Assembly: GCF_001659605.2 (NCBI RefSeq)
Contig: NC_035174.2
Coordinates: 28,431,219 to 28,495,218 of the forward strand
DNA length: 64,000 bases
Direction: 5' to 3'
Source of the DNA: Manihot esculenta
Taxonomy: Eukaryota > Streptophyta > Magnoliopsida > Malpighiales > Euphorbiaceae
Of this stretch, positions 21,661 through 33,578 are shown in pieces (position 1 is the stretch's first letter; each line of letters starts with the position of its first letter). The translations under genes and the position numbers were made by a program. Below the pieces are notes generated by a model. The model did not search any database and had not been told where the DNA came from. It saw nothing but the letters and a program-made list of their open reading frames with translations.

Positions 21661-24600
21661 TGTATTTGACCTGAGGTTTATGAATTATAAGACCTTCATG
21701 GAATTATAAACTTTATCGGATGCCTTGATGTGCAAGGTATTCCCAATGACACTTTCAGGGCCAGCGCGAGCGTGGTTCAACAGCCTGGAGACTGGAAGCA
21801 TTGGGAGTTTTGGAGACCTAGCCACTCGTTTCATTAGTCGGTTCATCGCCGGGGTGCCAGCGGATAGGAAGACGAGTTATCTGGAAACAGTAAGGCAAAG
21901 ACGGGAGGAATCGCTTAGATAGTACGTAGCTCGTTTCAATACAGAAGCCCTGCAGATTCCCGAGCTCGATGAAGGAAGGGCGGTGGAGGCCATGCAGAAA
22001 GGGACGACCTCCGCCGAGTTTTTTGGTTCATTAAGCAGGAAGCCTCCGACCTCACTGGCCGAGCTAATGAAGAGGGCTAAGAAGTATATAATACAGGATG
22101 ACGCTCTGGTGACAAGCCGATTCGCCAAGGGAACGACAGGCAAGGAGAAAGCCCCGGAGGAAAGGAGGCCGGAGAAGCATGAAAAGAAACATGGCAAAAG
22201 GTCCGAGCCTTATAGACAGCCTTGGGAGCGAAGGGACCAAAGACCTTTTCCCCCTCGGTCCTCAGAACAAAGGCCACTTCCTTCATGGGTTCCAGAGAAG
22301 CCGACCCCACTTAACGCCTCTAGAGCCGAAGTGCTCGTAGCCGTCCAGGACAAAGAATTCTTGCAATGGCCCAAGCCCCTGAAAGCGGAAGCCGACCAGC
22401 AAAATCCTGACAAATATTGTCAGTTCCACCGAACTCATGGTCACGACACCAACAACTGTTTCCAGTTGATTGCAGAAATTGAGAGGTTGATAAAGAGAGG
22501 GCACCTAAAGAACTTTGTAAAGAAACCGAAAGGACAGAGACCTCAACCCAATCCGGCAGCTCAGACGCCGAGAAGAACAGGAGCTAACACTGTGAATGAT
22601 GGGTCCAGTGGAACTATCAACATGATCGTAGGAGGCACGGGAGGTCGGATGAGCCGAAGGGGGAAAAAGAGAAGCAGAGAAGGAGAAACTAGCAGTGCCG
22701 AGGTCATGCAAATCGTTGAACACTCTTCAACAACCATCACTTTCTCCTCGGAGGATGCTCAGGGTGTTCAGATGCCTCACGATGACGCCCTTGTCATTGA
22801 AGCTGTTATTCACAATTATCGGGTAAAGAAAATCTTGGTGGATGACGGAAGCAAGGTAAACCTGTTGCCTTATCGAGTCTTCCAGCAGATGGGCATTCCG
22901 GAAGAGCAACTGGTTCGGGATCAAGCCCCGATTAGAGGGATTGGAGGAGCACCAGTAACAGTGGAAGGGAAAGTAAAGCTAGCCCTTACTTTGGGAGAGG
23001 CCCCGAGGGCTCGCACCCATTATGCGGTGTTCTTGGTGGCTAAACTCCCTCTGAGCTACAACGCGATTCTGGGACGACCTGTGCTGTTCGACTTTGAAGC
23101 TGTCACCAGTATCAGATACTTGGCAATGAAATTCCCCACAGAAGCAGGGGTGGGAACAGTTCGGGGAAGTCAAGAGGAAGCAAGGGCAGTGTACCTGGCT
23201 ACCGTAGCAGAGCCGAGCTTAACAGAAGAAAAGATGGATTCAGAAGTCCTGGAGGTCCGAGATGAGAAAACAGAAGCCAGAACAGAGCCGGTGGGGGAAC
23301 TAGAGACTTTCTCCTTATCAGAAACGGAAACAGACAAAACCTTCAGTCTCAACGCCGGCCTCACCAAGGAGCAGAAAGCCGAGGTGATGTCCTTGATTCG
23401 AGGTCATGCATCAAGCTTCGCCTGGAAGCCTTCGGACATACCCGGAATTGACCCCGGGGTGATGACCCATAGACTGAATGTCCTCCCTGAAGTCAGACCA
23501 GTAAAGCAGAAAAAGAGGGTAGTAGGAAGGGAAAAGCAGCAGGCCACCAAGGAGGAAGTACAGAAGCTAGAGGAGGCAGGCTTTATTAGAGAAGTTATGT
23601 ACCCACAGTGGTTAGCCAATCCTGTATTAGTCAAAAAAGCCAATGGCAAATATAGGATGTGCATAGACTTTACTGATCTGAATAAAGCCTGCCCTAAAGA
23701 TTGTTATCCCCTCCCTGATATTAATAAAATGGTCGACTCTACGGCCGGTTTTGATTACATGTCGTCTTTGGATGCAATGTCTGGTTATCATCAAATCCCA
23801 ATGTATAGGTCGGATGAAGAAAAAACCTCGTTCATAATGGAAGATGGGACTTATTGCTATAAAGCCATGCCTTTCGGATTGAAAAACGCCGGGGCAACTT
23901 ACCAAAGACTGATGAACAAAATCTTCAAAGAGCAGATCGGCAGGAACGTACAAGTTTATGTAGAAAATATGGTGGTCAAGAGCCTAACTTTCCAACAGCA
24001 CGTGGCAGATCTGAAGGAGGTGTTTGGAGTATTAGATCAGTACAGAATGAAGTTGAATCCGGCAAAGTGCGCCTTTTTCATCAGAGGAGGAAAATTCCTG
24101 GGGTACATGGTGAGTGGGAAAGGCATCGAGCCCAATCCGGAGAAAGTAGCGGCCATATTAAATATTTCAGAACCAACCTGCGTAAAGGACGTCCAAAAAT
24201 TGACAGGGAGCGTAGTAGCACTCAATCGATTCATGTCACGGTCGGCAGAAAAATGTTTACCGTTCTTCAGAAAATTGAGGAAAGTGCCAAACTTCGAATG
24301 GACAGAAGATTGTCGTGAAGCCTTCAAAGAACTCAAAAGTTATCTCAGCTCGCCTCGTGTGCTCAGCAGCCCCATAGAAGGTGAAGAACTTCTAATATAC
24401 CTGGCAGCCTCTGAACAAGCAGTTAGTGTCGTATTGGTAAGGGTGGAAGAAGGGGAGCAGAAGCCTGTCTTCTATGTCAGCAAGGTGCTTAGAGATGCCG
24501 AGGTCAGATACCTGAATATTGAGAAAATAGCGTACGCTCTATTGCTGGCAGTCCGGAAGTTCAGGGTTTACCTAGAAAGCCACCAAGGAGTAGTGATGAC

Positions 24601-25830
24601 TGATCAACCATTGAAAAAGATTCTACATAGACCAGAGACCTCAGGTCGGATGCTCGCATGGTCCCTCGAGATCAGCCCTTACTGCCTAGAGTACCGACCT
24701 CGAACAACTATAAAATCTCAAGCCCTTGCCGATTTCATAGCAGAATGCACGTTCAGTAAAGAACAAGGGGAATCATCTTCAGAAGCATCGAGGAAGGAGA
24801 GGAAAGAAGAACCTTTCCAAAAGTTCAATTGAAAGTTATATGTAGACGGGGCTTCATGCGCTGGGGGCAGCGGTGCAGGAATCATGCTTAAGGGGCCTGG
24901 AGATTTTAAGGTTTGCTACGCCCTGCGCTTAGGATTCCAGGCTTCCAATAATGCGGCGGAGTATGAAGCCCTAATAAACGGAATGATGGTGGCAATGGAG
25001 ATAGGGGCAACCGACCTCGAAGTAAATAGCGACTCACAACTGGTGGTCAATCAGGTTACTGGGGCATATCAGGCTAGGGATCCAACCATGCAGAGTTATC
25101 TGGCAAAAGTAAAAGCAATAGAGGCCGAATTCATAGATCAGGGAGTTACCATCAAATTCCAAAGAATACCACGAGAAGAAAATGAGGAAGCAGACCTGCT
25201 TAGCTGGTTGTCTAAAGAAGAACTAGAACAGCTTCCTGACGAAGTGTACATACAACACGTCCTTACACCCGCTTTTAGTAAGACAAGCACGGTACTACAG
25301 GTGGAACAAAACCCAACTTGGATGACCCCATACCTAGAATACCTAGAGAAGGGAAAGCTCCCCGAGGATAGCAACAAGGCCAGAAAGATAGCAACTCGTG
25401 CCGCCAACTATCAAGCAGTAAGGGGGACCTTGTATAGAAAAGGGAAGTCCAGCCCATGGCTCCTGTGTGTGAGCCCGGAGGAGGCTATAAGGGTGATGGA
25501 AGAGATACACAGGGGAATATGTGGAGCTCACGAAGGGGCAGGGACCTTAGCTAATAAAATATTCAGGCAAGGATACTACTGGCCCACTGTCAAAAGGGAA
25601 GCAGAAGAGTTCGTCAGAAAGTGTGACACATGCCAAAGATTTGCTAATGCCATCAGAGTCCCAGCCACTCCTCTAGCCAGCATATCCAGTCCATGGCCAT
25701 TCTCACAATGGGGAATAGATATCCTGGGACCCTTTCCCAAGACCACGGGGCAGAGGAAGTTCATAGTAGTGGCTGTAGAATACTTCTCAAAATGGCCAGA
25801 GGCAGAAGCAATAGCCACGATCACAGCACG
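21660..25830 (+). pseudogene. Tat Gag-Pol, first part (gag to integrase core), three stops
   Basis: One continuous frame with three nonsense codons (TAA 21707-21709, TAG 21920-21922, TGA 24830-24832) and no frameshift. Gag shows MCKVFPMTLSGPARAWF and the CCHC-like YCQFHRTHGHDTNNC near 22420-22465. The protease motif is LVDDGSKVNLLP (near 22835). RT spans about 23550-24200, but its catalytic YVDD is YVEN (23957-23968). RNase H follows to about 24780. After the TGA, which replaces the Trp expected before LYVDGA, a second RNase H (YVDGASCAGGSGAG) leads into integrase: zinc finger H-H-C-C at about 25510-25640 and first Asp in QWGIDILGP. The frame resumes exactly at 36005. Confidence 0.85.
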
Positions 25831-28251
25831 TGTAATACCCGGCTAGACTCCGGTATCAGAATTCCTACCGTCCGGTGGAATCTCGAATGTCGGAAACCTC
25901 TAGAAGGGTAAAACCATGTTTTATGAAATGTTTTTAATGTATTTTATGCTTTTAAGTGAAAAGGAATTGAGTTTTTAATGAAAAAGACCAAAGGAGACTT
26001 TGCCAGGTTCGGTCGCCGAAAGTTTAGTTCGGCCGCCGAACATGGTAAGGTTTTGGGAGCGCTTTAGGCCTCCGAAAGCCTTGTTCGAGTAAGTCAAGGT
26101 TCGGCCGCCGAACCTCATGTTCGGCCGCCGAACATGCATGAGATGTGGGGGCACGTTAGGCCGCCGAAAGGTGACAGAACCAGCCCTATAAAGGACCCCG
26201 TGACCGAAAGAGGCGAGGTTTTCTCTCCCATTTCGGCCGACGGTAAGCTTTAGCCCTCCTATGGTCATTTTAAGTGTTTTCCCTCAAATCTTCCAGATTT
26301 TTACGAGTTACATCTTGTTTTTGAAGAGTTTTGAAGTTTGAGCAAGTTTGGAAGCTTGGAAGTCAAAGAGTGGATTTCTCCCTACCTCCAAGCTAGGATC
26401 GTTCTTCCTCTCGATCTTCAAGAGGTAAGCTTAGATCCAACCTCTCTTGCATGTTTTAAGTAAGTTTTGAGTAGATTTATGGGGTAGAAATGCATGAGTA
26501 GGCTTGTGGAAGTTTATGTTATGTTTATGGGTTTGATGTGCATGTTCTTGAGCAATGTGGCTTGTGTGTGTGTTGTAGTTGGGGTTTAAGTTAGTTTGAG
26601 GCCCCTAGGAGCTTGTATGCTTGAGTATGCATGTTGTAGAATAGAGTTTTATGCATGACTAGGAAGTTTGGGGAACTTGGAGGCAAGAGGAGCCAAGTTT
26701 CTGCCCTTGGCAGAAACCAGGTTCGGCAGCCGAAGGGAGTTTCGGCCGCCGAACATGGCTTGTGAGGCAGCTTTAGGCTGCCGAAGCTTGCCCCCGAAAG
26801 TTGGAGTTTCGGCTCTGTCCGAGACTTTCGGCCGCCGAAGGTGCCGCCGAACACGCATGAGTTTCGTCTCTGTCTGGGAGTTTCGGCCGCCGAAGGTGCC
26901 GCCGAACCTGCCTGACTTTCGGCTCTGGAGGGACTTTCGGCCGCCGAAGGTGCCGCCGAAAGTGCCCTTCCCAGCCTTTTCTTGCATGTTTTTTTAGGGA
27001 TGTTTTGAGGTGCTTTTAGGAGGTTTTTGGGGGTATGTTTAGAGTTATGTTCTTGTTGTTTGGTGCCTCATTTGAGTCCACCTGTGTAGGTTCGGACCCG
27101 AGGAACCGAGACCCCCGGTTGTGAGATAGTCGTTCAGAGTCCGTTGATAAAGTTTCAGTCACCAGGTGAGTGGGATAACTCCCTAAGTTTCTAAGTAAAG
27201 TAATTGGATAAATGAACAAATGAATGAATCTGATAGCATACTCATGCATCATTAATGCCATGAAATATTCCAGGATGTTTGCATTAGAAATTCACGAAGA
27301 TGTTGCATTGCATAATTTGATGTTGATGTGGATGGTTGTTGGGTGATCCATAGTCCTCTGATGTTATGTTATGACGATATGTTATGGACGACCAGCGAGG
27401 CCCATTCTACGCCCCTGGTACTATGTAAGAGAAAGTCCAGTGAGGCCCATTCTACGCCCCTGGCACTTTGGAATGTTATGTTATGTTATGTAAGAGAAAG
27501 TCCAATGAGGCCCATTCTACGCCCCTGGAATTTGGAGATGTTGAGGACTAATGGTGACAATACCATCCTTTATATGATTAGCTGTGATGTGATGCATTTC
27601 ATGAAAGCATGAATAAGAAAAAGTATCATAATAATAAAATGAAGAATAATAATATACCTAAAAATGGAGGAACTAAAACAAATGTTCTTAATAATAAAAT
27701 GAATAATAATATACCTAAAAATGGAGGAATTAAATCAAATGTTTTTATTTTCTGCTCACTGGGCTTTTTAGCTCACCCCCTCTCCCCTAACCCCAGTCTT
27801 GCAAGTGCTGAGTAGATAGAGAAGTCAAGAAGAGTAAGAGAAGTTTATGTAATAGCATAGCTGTGGACATGGTTTATTTGTAATGTAAAGTATGTTATGT
27901 AATGTAATAAAAGATTAGAAATGTGCTTGACTAGAGTTGTTTTAATCCCTGGTATACATGGTTTTCTTTATGAGATATAATGTTTTTATGATGTTCATGT
28001 AACCCAAGCCTGCCATATGTTATGTGCCCCATTGGAGTATTTGATGAGGACTCCAATGAGGGGTTTATGTTATGATGTGTATGCACAGGTTAGGCTTGGT
28101 AAAGAAAAGTTTTAATTCTTATGTATGTTGTTAATCATGTATGGGATTAAACAGGTTCACAGGATGTATGTTTGGCTTGCTACGGGTTCCGGCGGCCTTA
28201 AGCCGACCTGGATCCTAGCGCCGGTAGCGGTCCGGTTTCCGGGTCGTTACA
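25831..28251 (+). repeat. 5' LTR of the intact Tekay element
   Basis: Starts TGTAATACCCGGCTAG and ends GGGTCGTTACA. The TATA box CTATAAAGG is at about 26186-26194. Palindrome clusters lie at about 25999-26175 (upstream of TATA) and 26725-26965 (downstream). Splice-like sites: donor CAAGAG^GTAAGC (GT 26425-26426), an exon-like block of about 75 bp with CCAG^GTGAGTGG near 27164, and a pyrimidine tract with CTTGCAAG near 27800. A CCAG/CTGG hairpin triplet lies at 27392-27530. A duplicated AT-rich 57-bp unit at about 27627-27745 is found only in this subfamily. Confidence 0.95.
26186..26194 (+). promoter_or_regulatory. LTR TATA box
   Basis: CTATAAAGG lies about 355 bp into the LTR, directly after a TTCGGCCGCCGAA cluster. 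The same position in other LTRs holds CCTATAAAAGGG (minus strand, 15918-15929) and CTATAAAAGGG (57064-57074). A start 25-35 bp downstream would make U3 short (about 380 bp) and R plus U5 about 2 kb. Confidence 0.7.
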
Positions 28252-28254
28252 GAA

Positions 28255-28266
28255 TGGTATCAGAGC
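28255..28266 (+). promoter_or_regulatory. Primer binding site (tRNA-iMet)
   Basis: TGGTATCAGAGC begins three bases after the 5' LTR end (GAA spacer). It is complementary to the 3' end of initiator tRNA-Met. Confidence 0.93.
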
Positions 28267-28499
28267 CCTAGGTTCATATGGTCGGACCTAGAGTGTCGGG
28301 CTCATAGATGTTATAGAAAGGTCAAGCACAATAGGAAATCATGTCCACTAGGATAGGATGTGGAGTCCTGTTTTGCATGAAAGTATGATATGCCATGAGA
28401 TATGTTTATGTGATATGCATGTGATGAAGGTTCATGTGTTTCCACATGAACCATTTGATGCTAATGTTTTGTTTTCTGTGCTGTTTTTCAGTAAACAGA

Positions 28500-31400
28500 A
28501 TGCGAGGAACTCGTCGATCAGCTAGATTGACTAGAGTACCACCGGAGGATGAGGGCACGAGTGCCCGTCCTCCAGCATTGCCAAGGGCAATGTCAAGCAG
28601 GTCCAACAGGGACAGAGCAGTGAGAGACCCTAGAAGGTCCTTGGATCTGGGTAGAAGCAGGTCAGTAAGGGGTACAGTTCAGGAAAGAATGTCAGTTGAT
28701 GGAGAAGAAGAGATGGATGTGGAGCAGAGGAGGGACAGTAACCTTGGTGTAAACATGCCAGAAGAAGGCATGGGTGAGTCTCAGGGAGGCACTCAGGCCT
28801 CGGGTTTTGTTCCACCACCCCAGTACCCACCTTTTTCACCATACCCCGGGTATTCGATGGGAAGTACATCGGATTTCTCCAGTTTTAATCCTTACCCTTC
28901 TCACATGCCATACCCACCTTTCTACCCACAGTATCCACAGTACCCCATGTACCCACCTCCATCCTTCCATCCAGGCACAGCAAACCCTATCCCAGGGGAT
29001 GCCGCACCTCCACCACCAGCAGAAACCGCAGTTACAGAAACCCAAAGACCTCAGCCTACCTCATCTGGAGGGAGCAAGGCCAAGATGACCGACTATATGA
29101 AGTTGGGTGCTCCCCAGTTTGATACCGGTGATGATCCGTTTGTGTACCTGGAGAAGGTCAAAACAATTACAGATGAGATAGGGGCGGATGACAGCAGAGC
29201 CATTCAGATGGCTGGTTTCACCCTGAAATGCAAAAAGGCCCGTGAGTGGTTCAAGGGCTATGTGAAACCGAGGGTGGACAGTCTTTTATGGGAGGAGTTT
29301 GCGAATGAGTTCGCAGGATGGGCTTTCCCTGACAGTTCCAGGGAGCTGAAGATGATTGAGTTTGAACAGCTGAAGCAGACAGATGAAATGGGTGTCGATG
29401 AGTACACCGATAGATTCTTAGAGTTGTTGCCATTTGCCGGGCAACATCTGGACACAGATTCGAAGAAGTCGAGGAGGTATATCATGAGGCTCAATTCCAG
29501 GTATTCCTCTTTGATTCAGTCAGCTGATAGAGAAAGTTTCCATGCCATTATAGACATGGCCAGGAGAATGGAGGCTAGTGCTGTAATAGAGGGAAAAGTC
29601 AAGCAGTCAGTGGCACAACCTTCTGGTTCCAAGACCCCAGGTGGGGGAAGGATTGACCCTTCATCCTTGAGTTCAGCTAGTAAGAAGTGGGGCAGTACCA
29701 CTAAGAAACCAAAGAAGAATAAGTTCTGGAGCAAGATCAAATCAGGTCTGGGATTAGGAAGTGGCTCAAGCTCTGGTGCTGATAATGCAGTGTGTGCAAG
29801 GTGTGGTAAACTACACAGAGGGGTATGCCGTTTTGGGACGACAGCCTGCTACAGGTGTGGGCAAGAGGGACACATGTCCATGGAGTGTCCTAGAGCAGTT
29901 CCTATGGCACGACCCCAGCAGACGACTTCAGGTAGTGTGGCACAGCCAGCAGCTTCAGTCGCAACACAGGCTAGTGGCAGAGGCCGAGGGAGAGGGTCAG
30001 CCTCTTCTTCATCAGTTTACAGAGGGGAAGGTCCGTCAGCTCCAGCACGGATCTTCACAATGACACAGCAGGAGGCAAACGCATCCAACACCGTGGTGTC
30101 AGGTAATATCATCATTGGTTGTTCAGATGCTTATGCCTTAATGGACCCGGGTGCATCCCATTCTTTTGTTTCTCCGAGAGCGGTCGAGAGGTTGGGTTTG
30201 ATGGTCTCTGGGTTAGAGTGTCCCCTATGGGTCAGTGGACCCAAGTGTGACCCGTCAGTGGCAGAGTCAGTCTGCCAGTACAGTCCAGTTTTCATAGAGG
30301 GAAGATGCCTATCCGCCGACCTTGTGGTTCTAGACTTGACAGATTTTGACGTCATTCTAGGGATGGATTGGCTATCTACCCATGGTGCTACCTTGGATTG
30401 CAGAGACAAGGTAGTTAAGTTCAGCTGTCAGGATGGGTCAGAGGTTGTCTTTAGAGGAGACAGGGGGAGTATACCTAGAGGTTTGATATCAGCCCTACAG
30501 GCTCGTAGGCTGCTCAGGAGGGGTTGTCAGGGTTATCTAGCTCATGTGAGAGAGCTAGACAGAGATTTCAGAGAGCCCGCCTCAGTGCCTGTGGTTAGAG
30601 AGTTCTTAGATGTCTTCCCAGACGAACTGCCAGGTTTACCGCCTCCTAGGGAGATAGAGTTCGAGATAGAATTGATGCCAGGAACCAGACCGATCTCTAT
30701 CCCTCCCTATAGGATGGCGCCAGCAGAGCTGAAGGAGCTTAAAGAACAGTTGCAAGAGTTGGTAGACAAGGGCTTCATCCGACCGAGTACCTCACCCTGG
30801 GGTGCTCCAGTGTTGTTCGTGAAAAAGAAGGATGGATCCCTTAGACTTTGTATCGACTATAGGCAGTTGAACAAAGTCACTACCAAGAACAAGTACCCGT
30901 TGCCTAGGATCGATGATCTATTCGACCAGCTAGCAGGAGCAGGTTGTTTCTCCAAGATAGATCTGAGATCTGGGTATCATCAGCTGAGGATCAGAGATGA
31001 AGACGTGCCGAAGACAGCATTCAGGACCAGATATGGGCATTTTGAGTTCCTAGTGATGCCGTTCGGGTTAACAAACGCCCCTGCAGCATTCATGGATCTC
31101 ATGAACAGGGTATTTAGCCAATACCTGGATCACTTCGTTATTGTCTTCATAGATGATATCTTAGTGTATTCCAGGAATGCAGAAGAGCATGCCCATCATC
31201 TGCGGTTGGTCTTGCAGACTTTGAGGGAACATGGCTTGTATGCCAAGTTCTCTAAATGTGAGTTCTGGCTGAGGAGCATTTCGTTCTTGGGGCATGTAGT
31301 GTCAGAGAATGGTATTGAGGTGGACCCCAAGAAGACAGAAACTGTGGCTAACTGGCCTAGACCCACTTCAGTGACAGAGATTAGAAGTTTATTGGGTTTG

Positions 31401-33488
31401 GCTGGTTACTACAGGAGGTTCGTTCAGGACTTCTCAAAGATAGCAGCTCCTCTGACCAGGTTAACCAGGAAGAATCAGAAATTTCTGTGGACCGACCAGT
31501 GCGAAGAGAGTTTTGAAGAGCTTAAGAAGAGGTTGACTTCAGCACCAGTTTTAGCTCTGCCATCTAGTGATGAAGACTTTACAGTCTTTTGTGATGCGTC
31601 CCGTGTGGGACTGGGTTGTGTACTGATGCAGAATGAGAGGGTGATTGCTTATGCTTCTAGGCAGCTGAAGAAGCATGAGTTGAATTACCCCACACATGAC
31701 CTTGAGATGGCAGCAGTAATCTTTGCACTCAAGATGTGGATGCACTACCTCTATGGGGTAAAATGTGAGATCTTCACAGATCATAAGAGCCTGCAGCACA
31801 TCCTGAGTCAAAGAGATTTGAATTTGAGACAGAGAAGATGGGTAGAACTGCTCAGTGACTACGATTGCAAAATCCAGTATCATCCGGGTAAGGCTAATGT
31901 TGTAGCTGATGCCTTAAGCCGGAAATCACTCGGCAGTCTATCCCACATCACAACAGAACGAAGACCAGTAGTAAAGGAGTTCTACAAGCTCATCGAAGAA
32001 GGGCTACAGTTAGAGTTGTCTGGTACAGGTGCCTTGTTGGCTCAGATGAAAGTGACACCCGTGTTTCTTGAGCAAGTTGCTCAGAAACAGCATGAGGACC
32101 CCGAGTTAGTGAAGATTGCCAGGACTGTTCAGTCAAGCAGTGGTAGTGAGTTCAGATTCGACAGTAAGGGGATCCTCCGCTATGGGAGTCGATTATGTGT
32201 ACCAGATGACATAGGGCTAAAAGGAGACATTATGAGAGAGGCTCATAATGCAAGATACAACATTCACCCCGGAGCCACCAAGATGTATCAAGATTTGAAG
32301 AAGGTTTATTGGTGGCCAGCAATGAAGAAAGAAGTGGCACAGTTCGTGTCAGCCTGCGAAGTGTGTCAGAGGGTGAAGCTGGAACATCAGAAGCCGGCTG
32401 GAATGCTTAACCCGCTACCTATTCCAGAATGGAAATGGGAAAATATAGCTATGGACTTCGTAGTAGGGTTACCGGCGGCGTCCAACAGAGTGGACTCCAT
32501 ATGGGTGATTGTGGACAGACTCACCAAATCTGCTCACTTCATCCCTGTCAGGAGTGGCTACTCTGTGGACAAGTTGGCGCAGGTATATGTGGATGAGATC
32601 GTCAGGCTGCATGGGGTTCCTGTTTCAATAGTGTTAGATAGAGGGCCCCAGTTCACCTCCAGGTTTTGGCGGAGTCTGCAGAATGCCATGGGTACTAGGT
32701 TGGACTTCAGTACTGCCTTCCACCCCCAGACTGATGGACAGTCAGAAAGGACCATCCAGACTATAGAGGATATGCTCAGGATGTGTGTGCTGGACTTTGG
32801 CGGTTCTTGGAGGCAGCATCTACCTTTGGTGGAGTTTGCCTACAACAACAGCCATCATGCTAGCATCGGGATGGCTCCATATGAAGCTTTGTACGGAAGG
32901 AAGTGCAGATCACCGGTTTGCTGGGAGGAAGTTGGAGAGAAGGCCTTGGCAGGGCCTGAGCTAGTGGAGATTACCAGCAGGGTGGTACCCATAATCAGAG
33001 AGAGAATCAAGACTGCTGCAAGCAGACAGAAGAGTTATGCAGACATCCGCAGGAGACAGTTAGAGTTTCAGGAGGGGGATCTGGTATTGCTCAAAGTGTC
33101 TCCAATGAAGGGAGTGGTTTGCTTTGGGAAGAAAGGTAAACTAGCCCCACGATACATCGGACCCTTTGAAATCTTGCAAAAGATTGGGAGTGTGTCGTAC
33201 AAGCTGGATTTACCTGCTTCAATGGCAAGAATCCATCCGGTTTTCCATGTTTCGATGTTGAGGAAGTTTGTGTCAGATCCGAGCAAGGTTCTTAGTGAGC
33301 CTGATGTGGAGGTCCAAGAGGATCTCACCTATGTTGAACAGCCAATACGGATCATAGACACACAGATCAGAAAGTTAAGAAACAAGGAAATCCCGATGGT
33401 GAAAGTCCTGTGGAACCACCACAACTTGGAAGAGTGCACTTGGGAGACACGGGAGTCCATGCTCCAGCAATATCCTCATCTCTTTTAA
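28500..33488 (+). CDS. Gag-Pol polyprotein, Tekay-type chromovirus, intact
   Basis: 1662-residue single frame. I place the start at ATG 28500 ([10 protein letters not shown]) because it directly follows a splice-acceptor-like TTTTTCAG and is shared with the copy at 59264; an in-frame ATG exists at 28434. Pro/Tyr-rich N-terminal region, Gag core about 195-330, zinc knuckle [14 protein letters not shown] (450-463), protease DPGAS (549-553), RT with FIDD (883-886), RNase H with Asp1032, integrase zinc finger (His1249 to Cys1286/Cys1289) and D1319, D1380, E1416 with 35 residues between the last two. A C-terminal chromodomain follows (about 1609-1662, ending YPHLF). Gag forms the particle and Pol copies and integrates the RNA. 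The chromodomain is known to direct chromoviruses to heterochromatin. One oddity is MWMHYLYG in RNase H, where the sister copy has WRHYLYG. Confidence 0.96.
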   Translation: MRGTRRSARLTRVPPEDEGTSARPPALPRAMSSRSNRDRAVRDPRRSLDLGRSRSVRGTVQERMSVDGEEEMDVEQRRDSNLGVNMPEEGMGESQGGTQASGFVPPPQYPPFSPYPGYSMGSTSDFSSFNPYPSHMPYPPFYPQYPQYPMYPPPSFHPGTANPIPGDAAPPPPAETAVTETQRPQPTSSGGSKAKMTDYMKLGAPQFDTGDDPFVYLEKVKTITDEIGADDSRAIQMAGFTLKCKKAREWFKGYVKPRVDSLLWEEFANEFAGWAFPDSSRELKMIEFEQLKQTDEMGVDEYTDRFLELLPFAGQHLDTDSKKSRRYIMRLNSRYSSLIQSADRESFHAIIDMARRMEASAVIEGKVKQSVAQPSGSKTPGGGRIDPSSLSSASKKWGSTTKKPKKNKFWSKIKSGLGLGSGSSSGADNAVCARCGKLHRGVCRFGTTACYRCGQEGHMSMECPRAVPMARPQQTTSGSVAQPAASVATQASGRGRGRGSASSSSVYRGEGPSAPARIFTMTQQEANASNTVVSGNIIIGCSDAYALMDPGASHSFVSPRAVERLGLMVSGLECPLWVSGPKCDPSVAESVCQYSPVFIEGRCLSADLVVLDLTDFDVILGMDWLSTHGATLDCRDKVVKFSCQDGSEVVFRGDRGSIPRGLISALQARRLLRRGCQGYLAHVRELDRDFREPASVPVVREFLDVFPDELPGLPPPREIEFEIELMPGTRPISIPPYRMAPAELKELKEQLQELVDKGFIRPSTSPWGAPVLFVKKKDGSLRLCIDYRQLNKVTTKNKYPLPRIDDLFDQLAGAGCFSKIDLRSGYHQLRIRDEDVPKTAFRTRYGHFEFLVMPFGLTNAPAAFMDLMNRVFSQYLDHFVIVFIDDILVYSRNAEEHAHHLRLVLQTLREHGLYAKFSKCEFWLRSISFLGHVVSENGIEVDPKKTETVANWPRPTSVTEIRSLLGLAGYYRRFVQDFSKIAAPLTRLTRKNQKFLWTDQCEESFEELKKRLTSAPVLALPSSDEDFTVFCDASRVGLGCVLMQNERVIAYASRQLKKHELNYPTHDLEMAAVIFALKMWMHYLYGVKCEIFTDHKSLQHILSQRDLNLRQRRWVELLSDYDCKIQYHPGKANVVADALSRKSLGSLSHITTERRPVVKEFYKLIEEGLQLELSGTGALLAQMKVTPVFLEQVAQKQHEDPELVKIARTVQSSSGSEFRFDSKGILRYGSRLCVPDDIGLKGDIMREAHNARYNIHPGATKMYQDLKKVYWWPAMKKEVAQFVSACEVCQRVKLEHQKPAGMLNPLPIPEWKWENIAMDFVVGLPAASNRVDSIWVIVDRLTKSAHFIPVRSGYSVDKLAQVYVDEIVRLHGVPVSIVLDRGPQFTSRFWRSLQNAMGTRLDFSTAFHPQTDGQSERTIQTIEDMLRMCVLDFGGSWRQHLPLVEFAYNNSHHASIGMAPYEALYGRKCRSPVCWEEVGEKALAGPELVEITSRVVPIIRERIKTAASRQKSYADIRRRQLEFQEGDLVLLKVSPMKGVVCFGKKGKLAPRYIGPFEILQKIGSVSYKLDLPASMARIHPVFHVSMLRKFVSDPSKVLSEPDVEVQEDLTYVEQPIRIIDTQIRKLRNKEIPMVKVLWNHHNLEECTWETRESMLQQYPHLF

Positions 33489-33565
33489 GGTAAGTGCGAA
33501 GTGTTTTATGTGCTTAGTATGTATGTTATGTGTTGTTTGGTGAACATTCGGGGACGAATGTTCTT

Positions 33566-33578
33566 AAGGGGGGGAGAA
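33566..33578 (+). promoter_or_regulatory. Polypurine tract
   Basis: AAGGGGGGGGAGAA lies directly before the 3' LTR start at 33579. It follows the conserved block TTCGGGGACGAATGTTCTT present in the sister elements. Confidence 0.9.

Noticed and set aside
26094..26268. Possible host gene captured by a retrotransposon.
   Set aside because: All recognisable coding sequence inside the elements is Gag, Pol or the known type of Tat antisense gene. No host exon was seen.
28630..29088. Overlapping frames on both strands in the Pro/Tyr-rich Gag N-terminus.
   Set aside because: Shadows of the intact polyprotein frame. The same shadows recur at 59499-59759 only because the sequence is shared.
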